Below are positions 18,664 through 28,030 of a stretch of DNA of 64,000 nucleotides, in pieces (within the stretch, counting starts at the first letter, position 1; the number at the start of each line of letters is the position of its first letter). Both the position numbers and the translations under genes were made by a program. The notes beneath the pieces are model-generated. The model was not told the origin of the DNA. It saw only the letters and a program-made list of their open reading frames with translations, and searched no databases. The stretch is from Streptomyces griseocarneus (GTDB lineage Bacteria; Actinomycetota; Actinomycetes; Streptomycetales; Streptomycetaceae): NCBI GenBank assembly GCA_003674045.1, contig PENC01000004.1, positions 389,123 through 453,122 of the forward strand. Direction: 5' to 3'.

Positions 18664-19773
18664 TTAACGCCCGGCGGCAGCGGCACGCGCCTCCGCCATG
18701 CGCTGTTCGGCGATCCGGTCGGCCGCGACGGCGGGCGGGATGCCGTCCGCCTTGGCGCGGTCGAAGATGGCCAGGGTCGTGGCGAAGATCTCGTTCGCCT
18801 TGGCCTTGGCCCGGTCGAAATCGAAACCGTTCAGCTCGTCGGCGACCTGGATCACGCCACCGGCGTTCACCACGTAGTCCGGCGTGTAGAGGACGCCGCG
18901 GTCGGCGAGGTCCTTCTCGACACCCGGATGGGCGAGCTGGTTGTTGGCCGCGCCGCAGACCACGGAGGCGGTCAGGGCCTTCACGGTCTTGTCGTCCAGC
19001 GCGCCGCCCAGCGCGCAGGGCGCGTAGACGTCGAGGGGGCTGCGCACCAGGATGTCCGCGGTGGCCACGGCCGTCACCCCGGGGTGCCGGGCGGTGATCC
19101 GCTCGACGGCCTCCGCACGCACATCGGTGATCACGACCTCGGCGCCGTCGTGGACCAGGTGCTCGACCAGGTGGTGGCCCACCTTGCCGACGCCCGCGAC
19201 GCCCACCCGGCGGCCACGCAGCGTCGGCTCGCCCCACCTGGCCTGCGCGGCGGCGCGCATGCCCTGGAAGACGCCGAAGGCGGTGAGCACGGAGGAGTCG
19301 CCCGCGCCGCCGTTCTCGGGGGAGCGCCCGGTGGTCCAGCGGCACGTGCGCGCCACGACGTCCATGTCCTGTACGTACGTGCCGACGTCGCACGCGGTGA
19401 CGTAACGGCCGCCGAGCGAGGCCACGAACCGTCCGTAGGCGAGCAGCAGCTGTTCGGACTTCACCGTTTCGGGGTCACCTATGATCACGGCCTTGCCGCC
19501 GCCGTGGGGGAGCCCCGCCAGGGCGTTCTTGTAGGACATGCCGCGGGAGAGATTGAGCGCGTCCACCACCGCGGCCTCCTCGGAGGCGTACGGGTAGAAG
19601 CGCGTGCCGCCCAGGGCCGGGCCCAGGGACGAGTCGTGCACGGCGATGACGGCCTTGAGGCCGCTCTCGCGGTCCTGGCAGAGCACGACCTGCTCGTGAC
19701 CGCCCTGGTCGGACCGGAAGAGGGTGTGCAGCACGCCTTCGGAGGAGGCGTCGGGAGGACGTACGTCAGTCAC
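18664..19773 (-). CDS. vdh: Valine (branched-chain amino acid) dehydrogenase
   Basis: 369 residues from GTG 19773, chosen because GGAG lies 8 bases upstream. A Glu/Leu/Val dehydrogenase: LGPALGGTRFYPY, the catalytic Lys in GGGKAVIIGDP, TACDVGTYVQDMD, the NAD fold VGVAGVGKVGHHL and NNQLAHP. It oxidatively deaminates valine, leucine and isoleucine, feeding precursors of branched fatty acids and macrolides in Streptomyces. Divergent from the gene at 19983. Very close to the known Streptomyces Vdh proteins. Confidence 0.95.
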   Translation of the reverse strand: MTDVRPPDASSEGVLHTLFRSDQGGHEQVVLCQDRESGLKAVIAVHDSSLGPALGGTRFYPYASEEAAVVDALNLSRGMSYKNALAGLPHGGGKAVIIGDPETVKSEQLLLAYGRFVASLGGRYVTACDVGTYVQDMDVVARTCRWTTGRSPENGGAGDSSVLTAFGVFQGMRAAAQARWGEPTLRGRRVGVAGVGKVGHHLVEHLVHDGAEVVITDVRAEAVERITARHPGVTAVATADILVRSPLDVYAPCALGGALDDKTVKALTASVVCGAANNQLAHPGVEKDLADRGVLYTPDYVVNAGGVIQVADELNGFDFDRAKAKANEIFATTLAIFDRAKADGIPPAVAADRIAEQRMAEARAAAAGR

Positions 19774-19982
19774 TGTGGTGACTCCATATGTCGCGGAGGT
19801 CGCCCTCCTGGGGTGGTGGAGGGCCGGTTGGGACGAGGGTAGGGCCAAAGGGCCCGGCGGACCGGTGCGGTGCCGAGGATCACTCTCCCGGGGTGCCGTG
19901 CCATGGGACGATCGGGACCGTACGGGGGAGGTCCGGGCAACTCCCCGGAGGGTCCAGGCGGTTCGAGGGAGCGGGGTGTGGG

Positions 19983-20825
19983 TTGGCGTCTTCGGTGACT
20001 GTCCCGTACGCGGCGTATCTACGGGTCTACGAGCCCCTCGGCGCCTTCCCGGAGCCGGAGCGCGGCCACTGGGCGCGCTACGCCCGCAGGGACACCCTCC
20101 CCGGGGCCCAGGAGGAGCTCCGCCGTTCGCTCGCCGACCTGCTGCCCACGCCCCCGGTGCCGGTCCCCGTGCACGAGAGCGCGGACGCGTTCGTGGCGCA
20201 CGTGGACGGCGTGGTGTGCGTCTGCCCGTGGCGCACCCGGCTGCGGGGCTGGCTGGCCCTGGAGGAGCTGGCGGAGACGCTGCCCGCCCCCGTCCTGGAC
20301 GCGGCGCTGCCGCCCGTGGTGCGTCGCCAGGCGGAGGCGGACTACGAGCGCTGGCAGCGGCGCAATCCCGACGCCCGGCCGTGGATCCGCACGGCGACCT
20401 GGCAGGTGCCGCTGCGCTGGTTCGTGCTCTTCGCGGACGAGGAGCGGGAGTACGGCAAGGGCGAGGGCCCCGACGGCGGGGCGCCCGTGCTGCGCTACCG
20501 CACCCCGATGGTGGAGGCGAGGCGCCGGGTGGCCAGGGGGCTGCGGACGCTCAAGGACGCCATCGACGAGGGGCCGCTGATCGACGGCCTGGTGGACGTG
20601 GGGCGCTGGCTGGAGGAGTTCCACCCGCGCTCGCTGGTGGAGCTCGACTACGGCGGCCTGGTGCACCTGGTGCCCGAGGCCGACCTCGCCGGGGACCACT
20701 CGGCCGGCGACACCGCCGAGGGGCTGGCCGCGCTGCGCCGGGGGGACGGCGCGCGGGCGGGCGAGGTGTACGAGAGGCTGACGGAGCGTTGGAGCGCCGT
20801 GCGGAATCGGCAGTACGCGAACTGA
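19983..20825 (+). CDS. Conserved Streptomyces hypothetical protein
   Basis: 280 residues from TTG 19983 (ASSVTVPYAAYLRVYEPLG); a GA-rich ribosome site lies just upstream, and frames before it look non-coding. No catalytic motif was recognised. Features seen: CVCPWRTRLRGWLAL, NPDARPWIRTATWQVPLRWF, and a YGGLVHLVPE segment. No signal peptide or TM segment, so cytosolic. It is conserved between vdh and bldC in streptomycetes. The start is uncertain: the frame stays open upstream to 19788. Confidence 0.8.
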   Translation: MASSVTVPYAAYLRVYEPLGAFPEPERGHWARYARRDTLPGAQEELRRSLADLLPTPPVPVPVHESADAFVAHVDGVVCVCPWRTRLRGWLALEELAETLPAPVLDAALPPVVRRQAEADYERWQRRNPDARPWIRTATWQVPLRWFVLFADEEREYGKGEGPDGGAPVLRYRTPMVEARRRVARGLRTLKDAIDEGPLIDGLVDVGRWLEEFHPRSLVELDYGGLVHLVPEADLAGDHSAGDTAEGLAALRRGDGARAGEVYERLTERWSAVRNRQYAN

Positions 20826-20856
20826 AGCGGTCTGATATCAACCGATGCGGATCGTT

Positions 20857-20895
20857 GATGTGAATCGTTGTGGACCGATGTGAACTGATGTGAAC
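20857..20895. repeat. Helically phased gatgtgaa repeats upstream of bldC
   Basis: gatgtgaa occurs at 20857, 20877 and 20887, so starts are spaced 20 and 10 bases, all on one face of the helix. It lies at the left of the 571-base gene-free stretch 20826-21396. A tataac at 21291 could be a bldC -10, but no good -35 accompanies it. Confidence 0.6.
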
Positions 20896-21396
20896 TGTCC
20901 CCGGCAGTCGGGAATTGAGGGACGATCGGGGCTGCTGTGACATCGGAGGAGGACCTAGGTCCCGATCCGGGCCATTGCGGCAACCGTGACCTAACGCACT
21001 TACGTAAGGTCTTGCGCCCATCACCCATCCTCATGGCAAAATAGGACAAGGAGTCTGGGAAGGGTTCCTTCCGCCCAACTAAGGGCGGATAGATCGGTAT
21101 TGCACTCTTCGGCGGGTCTGGTGACCTCTGATCCCCTTGTGACTGATCGTCACGGCGGCGTGACTGTCCGCTATGGCACGGTCCATCGGCTTCCGTCGAG
21201 GTTGAACACCTGAGAGGGCAATTCCATCGGTTTGGCCGACGCGGCTGGACAGATGGTGTAGTTGTAGTGCCGAGGACAAGCCGTTCGTCCTATAACCGAC
21301 TCGGCCCGCGTCCGCCATTTCGGGCAACGCGGGTCAAGGTGCAGAATTTAGAGGAAAGAACCGACTCCACGTCCGGTTCTCCCGAGGAGGCCGCTC

Positions 21397-21603
21397 ATGA
21401 CCGCTCGCACCCCTGATGCCGAGCCGCTGCTGACCCCGGCTGAGGTTGCCACGATGTTCCGCGTGGACCCGAAGACCGTGACCCGCTGGGCCAAGGCAGG
21501 CAAGCTCACGTCCATCCGCACGCTCGGAGGACACCGCCGCTACCGCGAAGCGGAGGTCCGCGCGCTGCTGGCGGGCATTCCGCAGCAGCGCAGCGAGGCC
21601 TGA
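21397..21603 (+). CDS. bldC: BldC developmental transcription factor
   Basis: 68 residues, exactly the BldC length: a single MerR-like winged-helix DNA-binding domain with no effector domain. LLTPAEVATMFRVDPKTVTRWAKAGKL then TLGGHRRYREAEVRALL. BldC binds direct repeats cooperatively, head to tail, and holds back entry into sporulation in Streptomyces. GAGGAGG sits 7 bases before ATG 21397. A strong intrinsic terminator follows at 21742. Confidence 0.98.
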   Translation: MTARTPDAEPLLTPAEVATMFRVDPKTVTRWAKAGKLTSIRTLGGHRRYREAEVRALLAGIPQQRSEA

Positions 21604-21741
21604 ACGACCGCACAGCACACTGCCGGACGGTTTTCGGGGCCCCCAACCCGGATGACCGACCGGAACGCAACACCTGAGTTTTAAAACGACAGCGGGATCT
21701 GCCCCAACAGGTTCCTCGCCCACCGACTTGGGCAAGTCGTC

Positions 21742-21780
21742 GATCGCGCCGGACTCCGCCGAGTCCGGCGCGATCTTTTT
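21742..21780 (+). terminator. bldC intrinsic terminator
   Basis: A perfect 15-bp stem gatcgcgccggactc / gagtccggcgcgatc with loop cgcc, then ttttt. The most canonical rho-independent terminator in this window. Confidence 0.92.
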
Positions 21781-22102
21781 ATGCCCGCACGTTATGTCCG
21801 CGGGGCCTCGGCGGGCCTGCGATGCCTGCCCACCGGACGGGTGGCGGGCGGGACGCGGCGACGTCCGCCGACCCCTTTCGGGGGAGGTGCAATTGCACAT
21901 ATTAAATTGACCCGTTGTGAGGGAGGGGTAAGTTCCGTCACCATGGAAACTCTTTCGGTGACTCCTGTCACAGTGCAACGGGGTTGTCACTCACCGTGCC
22001 CTGCGGTAGAGGGTGAGGGGCGGAGCCGGCGCTCGGTGCTGCCCCAAGCGTGGCATCCGACTGCCCCCGCCGCAGCCGCCGTTGGTCCCTCGGGGAAAGG
22101 TC
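21781..22102. other. AT-richer gene-free stretch with palindromes
   Basis: No gene recognised. It contains a perfect 12-base palindrome gtgcaattgcac at 21887-21898 and an inverted repeat gtgactcctgtcac at 21958-21971. Local AT content is higher than its surroundings, so a promoter or small RNA is possible, but nothing can be assigned. Confidence 0.5.
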
Positions 22103-22303
22103 TTAGGTCCCGGCCGGGCCCGCTGTCCCCTTGGCCGCTGCGGCGGCCTCCTGGGCGAGCCGCAGCAGGCGGTGGCAGACCGCGCAGTGGCGGGTCAGGT
22201 GGCGGTAGCCCGAAGCGGCGGCGAGATGGGCACGCAGCAGTGCCCTCGTCTCGTGCCGGATGGCCTCGGTCCGTTTCGGCTCGGTCCCGGTGGTCGTCGT
22301 CAT
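22103..22303 (-). CDS. Small His/Cys protein (DUF6274-like)
   Basis: 66 residues from ATG 22303, with GGAGG about 10 bases upstream. The core ETRALLRAHLAAASGYRHLTRHCAVCHRLLRLA has a CxxC motif with flanking His, suggestive of a zinc site. It matches a short family common in Streptomyces next to bldC; function unknown. The Ala-rich tail is low-complexity. Confidence 0.7.
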   Translation of the reverse strand: MTTTTGTEPKRTEAIRHETRALLRAHLAAASGYRHLTRHCAVCHRLLRLAQEAAAAAKGTAGPAGT

Positions 22304-22498
22304 GGAGCGCAGCACCTCCACTGTCTGGGTACCCCTGGCACGTGTCCCAGTCAAGGTCGCGCAGAAAGTCACCGGAAACTCGTCCGAACTCGCCGCGACA
22401 TGGTGCCGAAACATGCACGGGGACGCGCGCCTTCACGCGGGGGAGGGGGCGCTGCCGAAGCGGCCGCGGCAGGGTGCGGGCGGCCATCGGAAAAGCAG

Positions 22499-22529
22499 CG
22501 AGGCCCGCATCCGATGGATGCGGGCCTCG
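22499..22529 (-). terminator. Terminator behind tRNA-Asp
   Basis: A perfect 14-bp stem cgaggcccgcatcc / ggatgcgggcctcg with loop gat, 10 bases past the 3' end of the leftward tRNA-Asp. Confidence 0.8.
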
Positions 22530-22538
22530 ACCTTACTG

Positions 22539-22613
22539 CGGTCCTGACGGGATTTGAACCCGCGGCCTCCACCTTGACAGGGTGGCGAGCACTCCAAACT
22601 GCTCCACAGGACC
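22539..22613 (-). tRNA. tRNA-Asp (anticodon GUC)
   Basis: Acceptor GGUCCUG/CAGGACC, anticodon loop CUGUCAA on stem CCACC/GGUGG, T-loop UUCAAAU. Canonical; CCA not encoded. Mature sequence same as the copy at 27070. Confidence 0.95.
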
Positions 22614-22702
22614 TTGCTGCTTTCCCACTTCCGTGGGGCTGCGAGAGAGACTCTACAGCAGGTCAGGGGGTGCGGTCGAACCCGCTCGCAGTGAGGCCGG
22701 TC

Positions 22703-25700
22703 TCAGGGCGCCAGCTTGTCGATCGCCTTCACGATCCGCTTGTCCGACACCGGGTAGGCGGTGCCCAGCGCGTGCGCGAAGTAGCTCACCCGCAGCTCCT
22801 CGATCATCCAGCGCACCTCCCGCACCTCCTGCGACACGGGACGGCCCGTGGGGAACTGCTCCAGCAGCCACGCGTACTCGTCCTGCATCTCCTTCACCTT
22901 CGCCATGCGCGCGCGGTCGCGCTCGGCGTTGGTCGGGAGCTGGGTCAGCCGCCGGTCGGCCGCGACCAGATAGCGCAGCAGGTCGGGGAGCCGGCGTACG
23001 CCGTGCGCGGTCACGAAGCCGGGCCGGATCAGCTCGGCCAGCTGCTCCTTGACGTCCGTGAGCGAGGAGATCAGCACCGGGCTCGTGGTCGCCTTCAGCC
23101 TGCGCTCGCACGCCTGCCAGGCCGCCAGCACCTCCTGCACCCTGCGGATCGTGTCCAGCGTCGCGTCGACGACGTCCGCCCGCACCGCGTCGAAGAGCTT
23201 GCGGAAGGACTCCTCGTCCCACGCGGGACCGCCGTGCGCCGCGATCAGCTTGTCCGCCGCACCGGAGACGCAGTCCTCGAAAAGGGCCTGGATGGACCCG
23301 TGGGGATTGCGCGACAGGGCGAGCTTCTGCTGGTTGCTCAGCTTGTCCTGGGCGAACTTCGCGGGGTTCGAGGGCAGGTTGAGAAGGATGAGACGGCGGG
23401 TGCCCCGCCACATCGCCTCGCGCTGCTCCTCCTCGGTGTCGAAGAGCCGCACCGCGACCGAGGCACCCTCGTCCACCAGCGCGGGATACGCCTTGACCGG
23501 CTGCCCCGCGCGCCGGGTCTCGAACGTGCGCTGGAGTGTGCCGATCGTCCACCGGGTCAGGCCCGAGCGCTGCTCCGGGCCCCGGGCCGCGCCGCCCTCG
23601 CCCTGGCCCGCGGTGCCCCCGGAGACGGCGGCCTGCTCGAAGGCCCTGGTGATGGCGGCCTGCGTCTTCGGCTTGAGCCTCAGCCGCAGGGCCTCCAGGT
23701 CCTTGTCCTCCGCGATCTTGCGCTTGCGCTCGTCAATGATCCGGAAGGTGATCTTCAAGTGGTCGGGGACCTTGCCGAGGTCGAAGTCCGCGGGCTCCAC
23801 CGGCACCCCCACCATGCGCTTCAGCTCCCGGCTCAGCGTGGTGGTGAGCGGCTCCTGCAGCGGTACGGCGCGCTCCAGGAACGCCTTGGCGTAGTTCGGC
23901 GCCGGGACGTAGTTCCGGCGGATCGGCTTGGGCAGCGAGCGGATCAGCTCGGTGACCAGATCCTCGCGCAGACCGGGGATCTGCCAGTCGAAGCCCTCCG
24001 CGGAGACCTGGTTGAGCACCTGGAGCGGGATGTGGACGGTCACGCCGTCCGCGTCCGCGCCGGGCTCGAACTGATAGGTCACCTTGAACTTCAGCCGGCC
24101 CTGCCGCCACGCGTCCGGGTAGTCGTCCTTGGTGACGGCCTCGGCGTTCTCGTTGATGAGCATGGAGTGCTCGAAATTGAGCAGCTCCGGCTCTTCCCGG
24201 CGTTTGTGCTTCCACCACGAGTCGAAATGCGCACCCGATACGACATGCTCCGGGAGCCGCTGGTCGTAGAAGTCGAAGAGCGTCTCGTCGTCGACGAGGA
24301 TGTCGCGGCGGCGGGCCCGGTGCTCCAGCTCCTCGACCTCGCCGAGCAGCTTGCGGTTGTCGTGGAAGAACTGGTGGTGCGTCCGCCAGTCCCCCTCCAC
24401 CAGGGCATTGCGGATGAAGAGCTCACGGCTCGTCTCCGGGTCGATGCGCCCGTAATTGACCTTCCGCTGGGCCACGATCGGCACGCCGTACAGCGTCACC
24501 CGCTCGTAGGCCATCACGGCCGCCTGCTTCTGCTCCCAGTGCGGCTCGCTGTAATTGCGCTTCACCAGATGGGCGGCGAGCGGCTCGATCCATTCCGGCT
24601 CGACCTTGGCGTTCACCCGGGCCCACAGCCGCGAGGTCTCCACCAGCTCCGCCGACATCACCCAGCGCGGCTGCTTCTTGAACAGCGCCGACCCCGGGAA
24701 GACCGCGAATTTGGCGCTGCGGGCACCCAGGTATTCGTTCTTCTCGGTGTCCTTCAGGCCGATGTGCGAGAGCAGACCCGCCAGCAGCGACTGGTGGACG
24801 CGGTCCTCCGGGGCGTCCTCCTCGGCGATGTGGACGCCCATCTGCTTGGCGACCGTCCGCAGCTGCGCGTAGATGTCCTGCCACTCGCGTATCCGCAGAT
24901 AGTTCAGGAACTCCGACTTGCACATGCGGCGGAACGCGGACGACGACAGCGCCTTCTGCTGCTCGCGCACATAGCGCCACAGATTCAGGAACGCGAGGAA
25001 ATCGCTCGTCTCGTCCTTGAACCGGGCGTGCTGCTGATCGGCCTGCGCCTGCTTCTCCGAGGGCCGCTCCCGCGGGTCCTGGATCGACAGCGCCGCCGCG
25101 ATCACCATGACCTCGCGGACGCAGCCGTTGGTGTCGGCCTCCAGCACCATGCGGGCCAGCCGCGGGTCCACCGGCAGCTGCGACAGCTTCCGGCCGAGCG
25201 GGGTCAGCCGCTTCCTGTGGTCCTTCTCCTGGGGGTCGAGCGCGCCCAGCTCGTGGAGCAGGTCGACGCCGTCCTTGATGTTCCGCCGGTCCGGCGGGTC
25301 GATGAACGGGAACCGCTCGATGTCGCCGAGCCCCGCGGCCGTCATCTGGAGGATGACCGAGGCCAGGTTCGTCCGCAGGATCTCGGCGTCCGTGAACTCC
25401 GGCCGCGAGAGGAAGTCGTCCTCCGAGTACAGCCGGATGCAGACACCGTCGCTCGTACGGCCGCAGCGGCCCTTGCGCTGGTTCGCGCTGGCCTGCGAGA
25501 CCGGCTCGATCGGCAGCCGCTGGACCTTGGTGCGGTGGCTGTAGCGCGAGATGCGGGCGAAGCCGGGGTCGATGACGTACTTGATGCCCGGGACGGTCAG
25601 GGACGTCTCGGCGACGTTCGTGGCGAGGACGACGCGGCGGCCCGAGTGCCGCTGGAAGACGCGGTGCTGCTCGGCGTGCGACAGGCGCGCGTACAGCGGG

Positions 25701-26689
25701 AGGATCTCCGTGCTCTGCGCCAGGGCGCCGCCGGCGCGGGTGAACTTCTTCTCCAGCGCGTCCGCCGTGTCGCGGATCTCCCGCTCGCCGGAGAGGAAGA
25801 CGAGTATGTCCCCGTCGCCCTCCCGCCGGAGCTCGTCCACCGCGTCGCAGATCGCCGTGATCTGATCGCGGTCGGAGTCGCTGGAATCCTCCTCCAGCAG
25901 CGGCCGGTACCGCACCTCCACCGGATACGTACGCCCGCTGACCTCGATGATCGGCGCGTCGCCGAAGTGCCGCGAGAAGCGCTCCGGGTCGATCGTCGCC
26001 GATGTGATCACGACCTTGAGGTCGGGACGGCGCGGCAGCAGCTGGGCCAGGTAGCCGAGGATGAAGTCGATGTTGAGGCTGCGCTCGTGCGCCTCGTCGA
26101 TGATGATCGTGTCGTAGGCGCGCAGCTCGCGGTCCGTCTGGATCTCCGCGAGCAGGATGCCGTCCGTCATCAGCTTGACGTGCGTGTTCGGGCTCACCTG
26201 GTCCGTGAAGCGGACCTTCCAGCCGACCGACTCGCCGAGCGGCGTGCGCAGCTCCTCGGCGACCCGCTCCGCGACCGTGCGGGCGGCGATACGGCGGGGC
26301 TGGGTGTGCCCGATGAGACCGCGGACGCCACGGCCCAGCTCCAGGCAGATCTTGGGGATCTGGGTGGTCTTGCCGGAGCCCGTCTCACCGGCGACGATCA
26401 CCACCTGGTGATCGCGGATCGCCGCGAGGATCTCGTCCTTCTTCTGGCTGACCGGCAGCTGATCGGGGTAGGTGACCGCGGGCACGGAGGCCCGGCGGCT
26501 CGCGACCCGGGCCTCGGCCTGTTCGATCTCGCCCGCGATCTCGGCGAACACGGCCGAACGGGCCTCGGGCTTACGGATCCGGCGGGCGCCGTCCAGCCTG
26601 CGGCCGAGCCGCTGCGCATCGCGCAGGGAGAGCTCGGGCAGACGCGCGGCGAGGTCGGCGAGTACGGCGGAGGCAGGCTGCGTAGACAT
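22703..26689 (-). CDS. hrpA: ATP-dependent RNA helicase HrpA
   Basis: 1328 residues, the usual HrpA length. DEAH-box motor: GETGSGKTTQ at about 101, DEAHERS at 198-204, TSATI, TNVAETSLTVPGIKYVID and the QRKGRCGR motif VI. Helicase-associated and OB-like domains follow, then the long DUF3418 C-terminal half (NFEHSMLINENAEAV, LPKPIRRNYVPAPNYAKAFLE). Family role: mRNA processing and rescue of stalled ribosomes on nascent messages. No frame disruption seen. ATG 26689 is the clear start. Confidence 0.96.
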   Translation of the reverse strand: MSTQPASAVLADLAARLPELSLRDAQRLGRRLDGARRIRKPEARSAVFAEIAGEIEQAEARVASRRASVPAVTYPDQLPVSQKKDEILAAIRDHQVVIVAGETGSGKTTQIPKICLELGRGVRGLIGHTQPRRIAARTVAERVAEELRTPLGESVGWKVRFTDQVSPNTHVKLMTDGILLAEIQTDRELRAYDTIIIDEAHERSLNIDFILGYLAQLLPRRPDLKVVITSATIDPERFSRHFGDAPIIEVSGRTYPVEVRYRPLLEEDSSDSDRDQITAICDAVDELRREGDGDILVFLSGEREIRDTADALEKKFTRAGGALAQSTEILPLYARLSHAEQHRVFQRHSGRRVVLATNVAETSLTVPGIKYVIDPGFARISRYSHRTKVQRLPIEPVSQASANQRKGRCGRTSDGVCIRLYSEDDFLSRPEFTDAEILRTNLASVILQMTAAGLGDIERFPFIDPPDRRNIKDGVDLLHELGALDPQEKDHRKRLTPLGRKLSQLPVDPRLARMVLEADTNGCVREVMVIAAALSIQDPRERPSEKQAQADQQHARFKDETSDFLAFLNLWRYVREQQKALSSSAFRRMCKSEFLNYLRIREWQDIYAQLRTVAKQMGVHIAEEDAPEDRVHQSLLAGLLSHIGLKDTEKNEYLGARSAKFAVFPGSALFKKQPRWVMSAELVETSRLWARVNAKVEPEWIEPLAAHLVKRNYSEPHWEQKQAAVMAYERVTLYGVPIVAQRKVNYGRIDPETSRELFIRNALVEGDWRTHHQFFHDNRKLLGEVEELEHRARRRDILVDDETLFDFYDQRLPEHVVSGAHFDSWWKHKRREEPELLNFEHSMLINENAEAVTKDDYPDAWRQGRLKFKVTYQFEPGADADGVTVHIPLQVLNQVSAEGFDWQIPGLREDLVTELIRSLPKPIRRNYVPAPNYAKAFLERAVPLQEPLTTTLSRELKRMVGVPVEPADFDLGKVPDHLKITFRIIDERKRKIAEDKDLEALRLRLKPKTQAAITRAFEQAAVSGGTAGQGEGGAARGPEQRSGLTRWTIGTLQRTFETRRAGQPVKAYPALVDEGASVAVRLFDTEEEQREAMWRGTRRLILLNLPSNPAKFAQDKLSNQQKLALSRNPHGSIQALFEDCVSGAADKLIAAHGGPAWDEESFRKLFDAVRADVVDATLDTIRRVQEVLAAWQACERRLKATTSPVLISSLTDVKEQLAELIRPGFVTAHGVRRLPDLLRYLVAADRRLTQLPTNAERDRARMAKVKEMQDEYAWLLEQFPTGRPVSQEVREVRWMIEELRVSYFAHALGTAYPVSDKRIVKAIDKLAP

Positions 26690-26773
26690 ACGGGATCCAG
26701 GATCGCACCGTGCGCCGCGAAGCGGCGAATGTATTAAGGGCGGGTGCGGGTGAGTGGGGGCCGGTGCGTTGTG

Positions 26774-26911
26774 GGCCGGGGGCGGGGCCTCCGGGAGCCG
26801 GCTATCCGTAAGGGGCTTCGCCCCGGTCTTCAGGGGCGCGGGGAACTGCGCGACCAGCCGTCGACGGCCCGCGGACGCGTACCGGGCCCGGGTGGCAACC
26901 CGGTGGGCGGG
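26774..26911. repeat. Family A element, internally deleted copy
   Basis: Left part gtgggccgggggcggggcctccgg, then directly the right arm aggggcgcggggaactgcgc (26832-26851), gaccagcc and a cccggtgggcg edge. The inner ctgaaacg / cgtttcag portion of full copies is missing. Confidence 0.6.
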
Positions 26912-26932
26912 TCCCGGGGCCGAGCCCCGGAA

Positions 26933-26968
26933 AGAAAAAAGAGCCCCCCGTCCGAAGACGGGGGGCTC
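26933..26968 (-). terminator. Intrinsic terminator of the Glu-Asp-Phe tRNA cluster
   Basis: A perfect 12-bp stem gagccccccgtc / gacggggggctc with loop cgaa, followed on the minus strand by a run of T (aaaaaa at 26934-26939 on +). Confidence 0.9.
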
Positions 26969-26972
26969 GCGG

Positions 26973-27046
26973 TGGCTGGGGCCGGGGTCGAACCGGCGAC
27001 CTTCCGCTTTTCAGGCGGACGCTCGTACCAACTGAGCTACCCAGCC
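26973..27046 (-). tRNA. tRNA-Phe (anticodon GAA)
   Basis: Acceptor GGCUGGG/CCCAGCC, anticodon loop CUGAAAA on UCCGC/GCGGA, T-arm GCCGG UUCGACC CCGGC. Last gene of a leftward three-tRNA unit. Confidence 0.95.
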
Positions 27047-27069
27047 ACGCGATCCACGAGGAATCGCAG

Positions 27070-27144
27070 CGGTCCTGACGGGATTTGAACCCGCGGCCTC
27101 CACCTTGACAGGGTGGCGAGCACTCCAAACTGCTCCACAGGACC
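27070..27144 (-). tRNA. tRNA-Asp (anticodon GUC), second copy
   Basis: Same mature sequence as the gene at 22539; middle gene of the Glu-Asp-Phe unit. Confidence 0.95.
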
Positions 27145-27182
27145 AAGCTATGTGCAAGACAAGTCTTGCACACGATCAAGCG

Positions 27183-27255
27183 TGCCCCCAACGGGATTCG
27201 AACCCGTGCTACCGCCTTGAAAGGGCGGCGTCCTGGGCCACTAGACGATGAGGGC
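27183..27255 (-). tRNA. tRNA-Glu (anticodon UUC)
   Basis: Acceptor GCCCUCA/UGGGGGC (one G-U pair), anticodon loop CUUUCAA on CCGCC/GGCGG, normal UUCGAAU T-loop. First gene of the unit. Confidence 0.95.
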
Positions 27256-27441
27256 TGATGGCCCGCCTGGGCGCTTTGCGGCGCCTCGGGGACGTGAGAA
27301 GCATATGGGATGGGAGGAGGTAACGCCAAAACGGTTTGCCGATGACCCGGCGCGGCGGTCTCGCGGCACTCCCCGCGGCACGCCCCGGCGCGGCTCGCAC
27401 GGCCCGGCCGGGCCCTGTGCGAAGCGCCTTCGTGGCGGACA

Positions 27442-27801
27442 ATGGCGAGTGTGCTGGAGATGACGCGCGAGGAGTTCGAGGAACTGGTCGCCGAGGCCCT
27501 GGACCGCATCCCCCCGGAGCTGACGCGGCTGATGGACAACGTCGCGGTGTTCGTCGAGGACGAGCCCCCGGCGGACGACCCGGAGCTGCTCGGCCTCTAC
27601 GAGGGGACGCCGCTGACCGAACGCGGCGAGTGGTACGCGGGCGTCCTGCCGGACCGGATCACGATCTACCGGGGCCCGACGCTGCGGATGTGCGCCACCC
27701 GGGAAGAGGCGGTGCACGAGACCGAGGTGACGGTGGTTCACGAGGTGGCCCACCACTTCGGCATCGACGACGCCCGCCTGCACGCGCTCGGCTACGGGTG
27801 A
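27442..27801 (+). CDS. Metallopeptidase-family (minigluzincin-like) protein
   Basis: 119 residues. The zinc motif HEVAH is at 100-104 (VVHEVAHHFGIDDARL), with the DRITIYRGP strand before it. This is the small actinobacterial 'metallopeptidase family' (DUF1025-like), which has the HExxH helix but no proven protease activity. ATG 27442 is used; GTG 27451 is an alternative. Single gene between the tRNA cluster and a lipoprotein gene. Confidence 0.88.
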   Translation: MASVLEMTREEFEELVAEALDRIPPELTRLMDNVAVFVEDEPPADDPELLGLYEGTPLTERGEWYAGVLPDRITIYRGPTLRMCATREEAVHETEVTVVHEVAHHFGIDDARLHALGYG

Positions 27802-28030
27802 GGGATGGCTGGGAGATGAGTGGGGCGCGTCGCCCACGGTGACGGGTGAGCCCTGAAGGGGTCAGTGGTGTGCCCGGCGGTGCCCACGGGGCGGGAGTGG
27901 GCCCGCAGCGGCGCGCCGCGCGTGTCCTGTGCGGTGCGGGGCCAGTTGGGCAGGGCGTCAGCCCGCTGCATGTCCCCGCGGCCCCGTGCACCCCTCGTGC
28001 ACTCCCGAAGCACCCGAAGGCGGTCCCTCC

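Noticed and set aside
21291..21296. tataac as the bldC promoter -10
   Set aside because: No acceptable -35 at 16-19 bases; the nearest ttgtag is 23 bases away, so it is left as a mention only.
22013..26737. A 1574-codon open frame on the + strand
   Set aside because: It lies wholly antisense to hrpA, which has all helicase motifs; the + frame is rich in Arg, His, Gln and Leu without domains, as is typical of the frame opposite a GC-rich gene.
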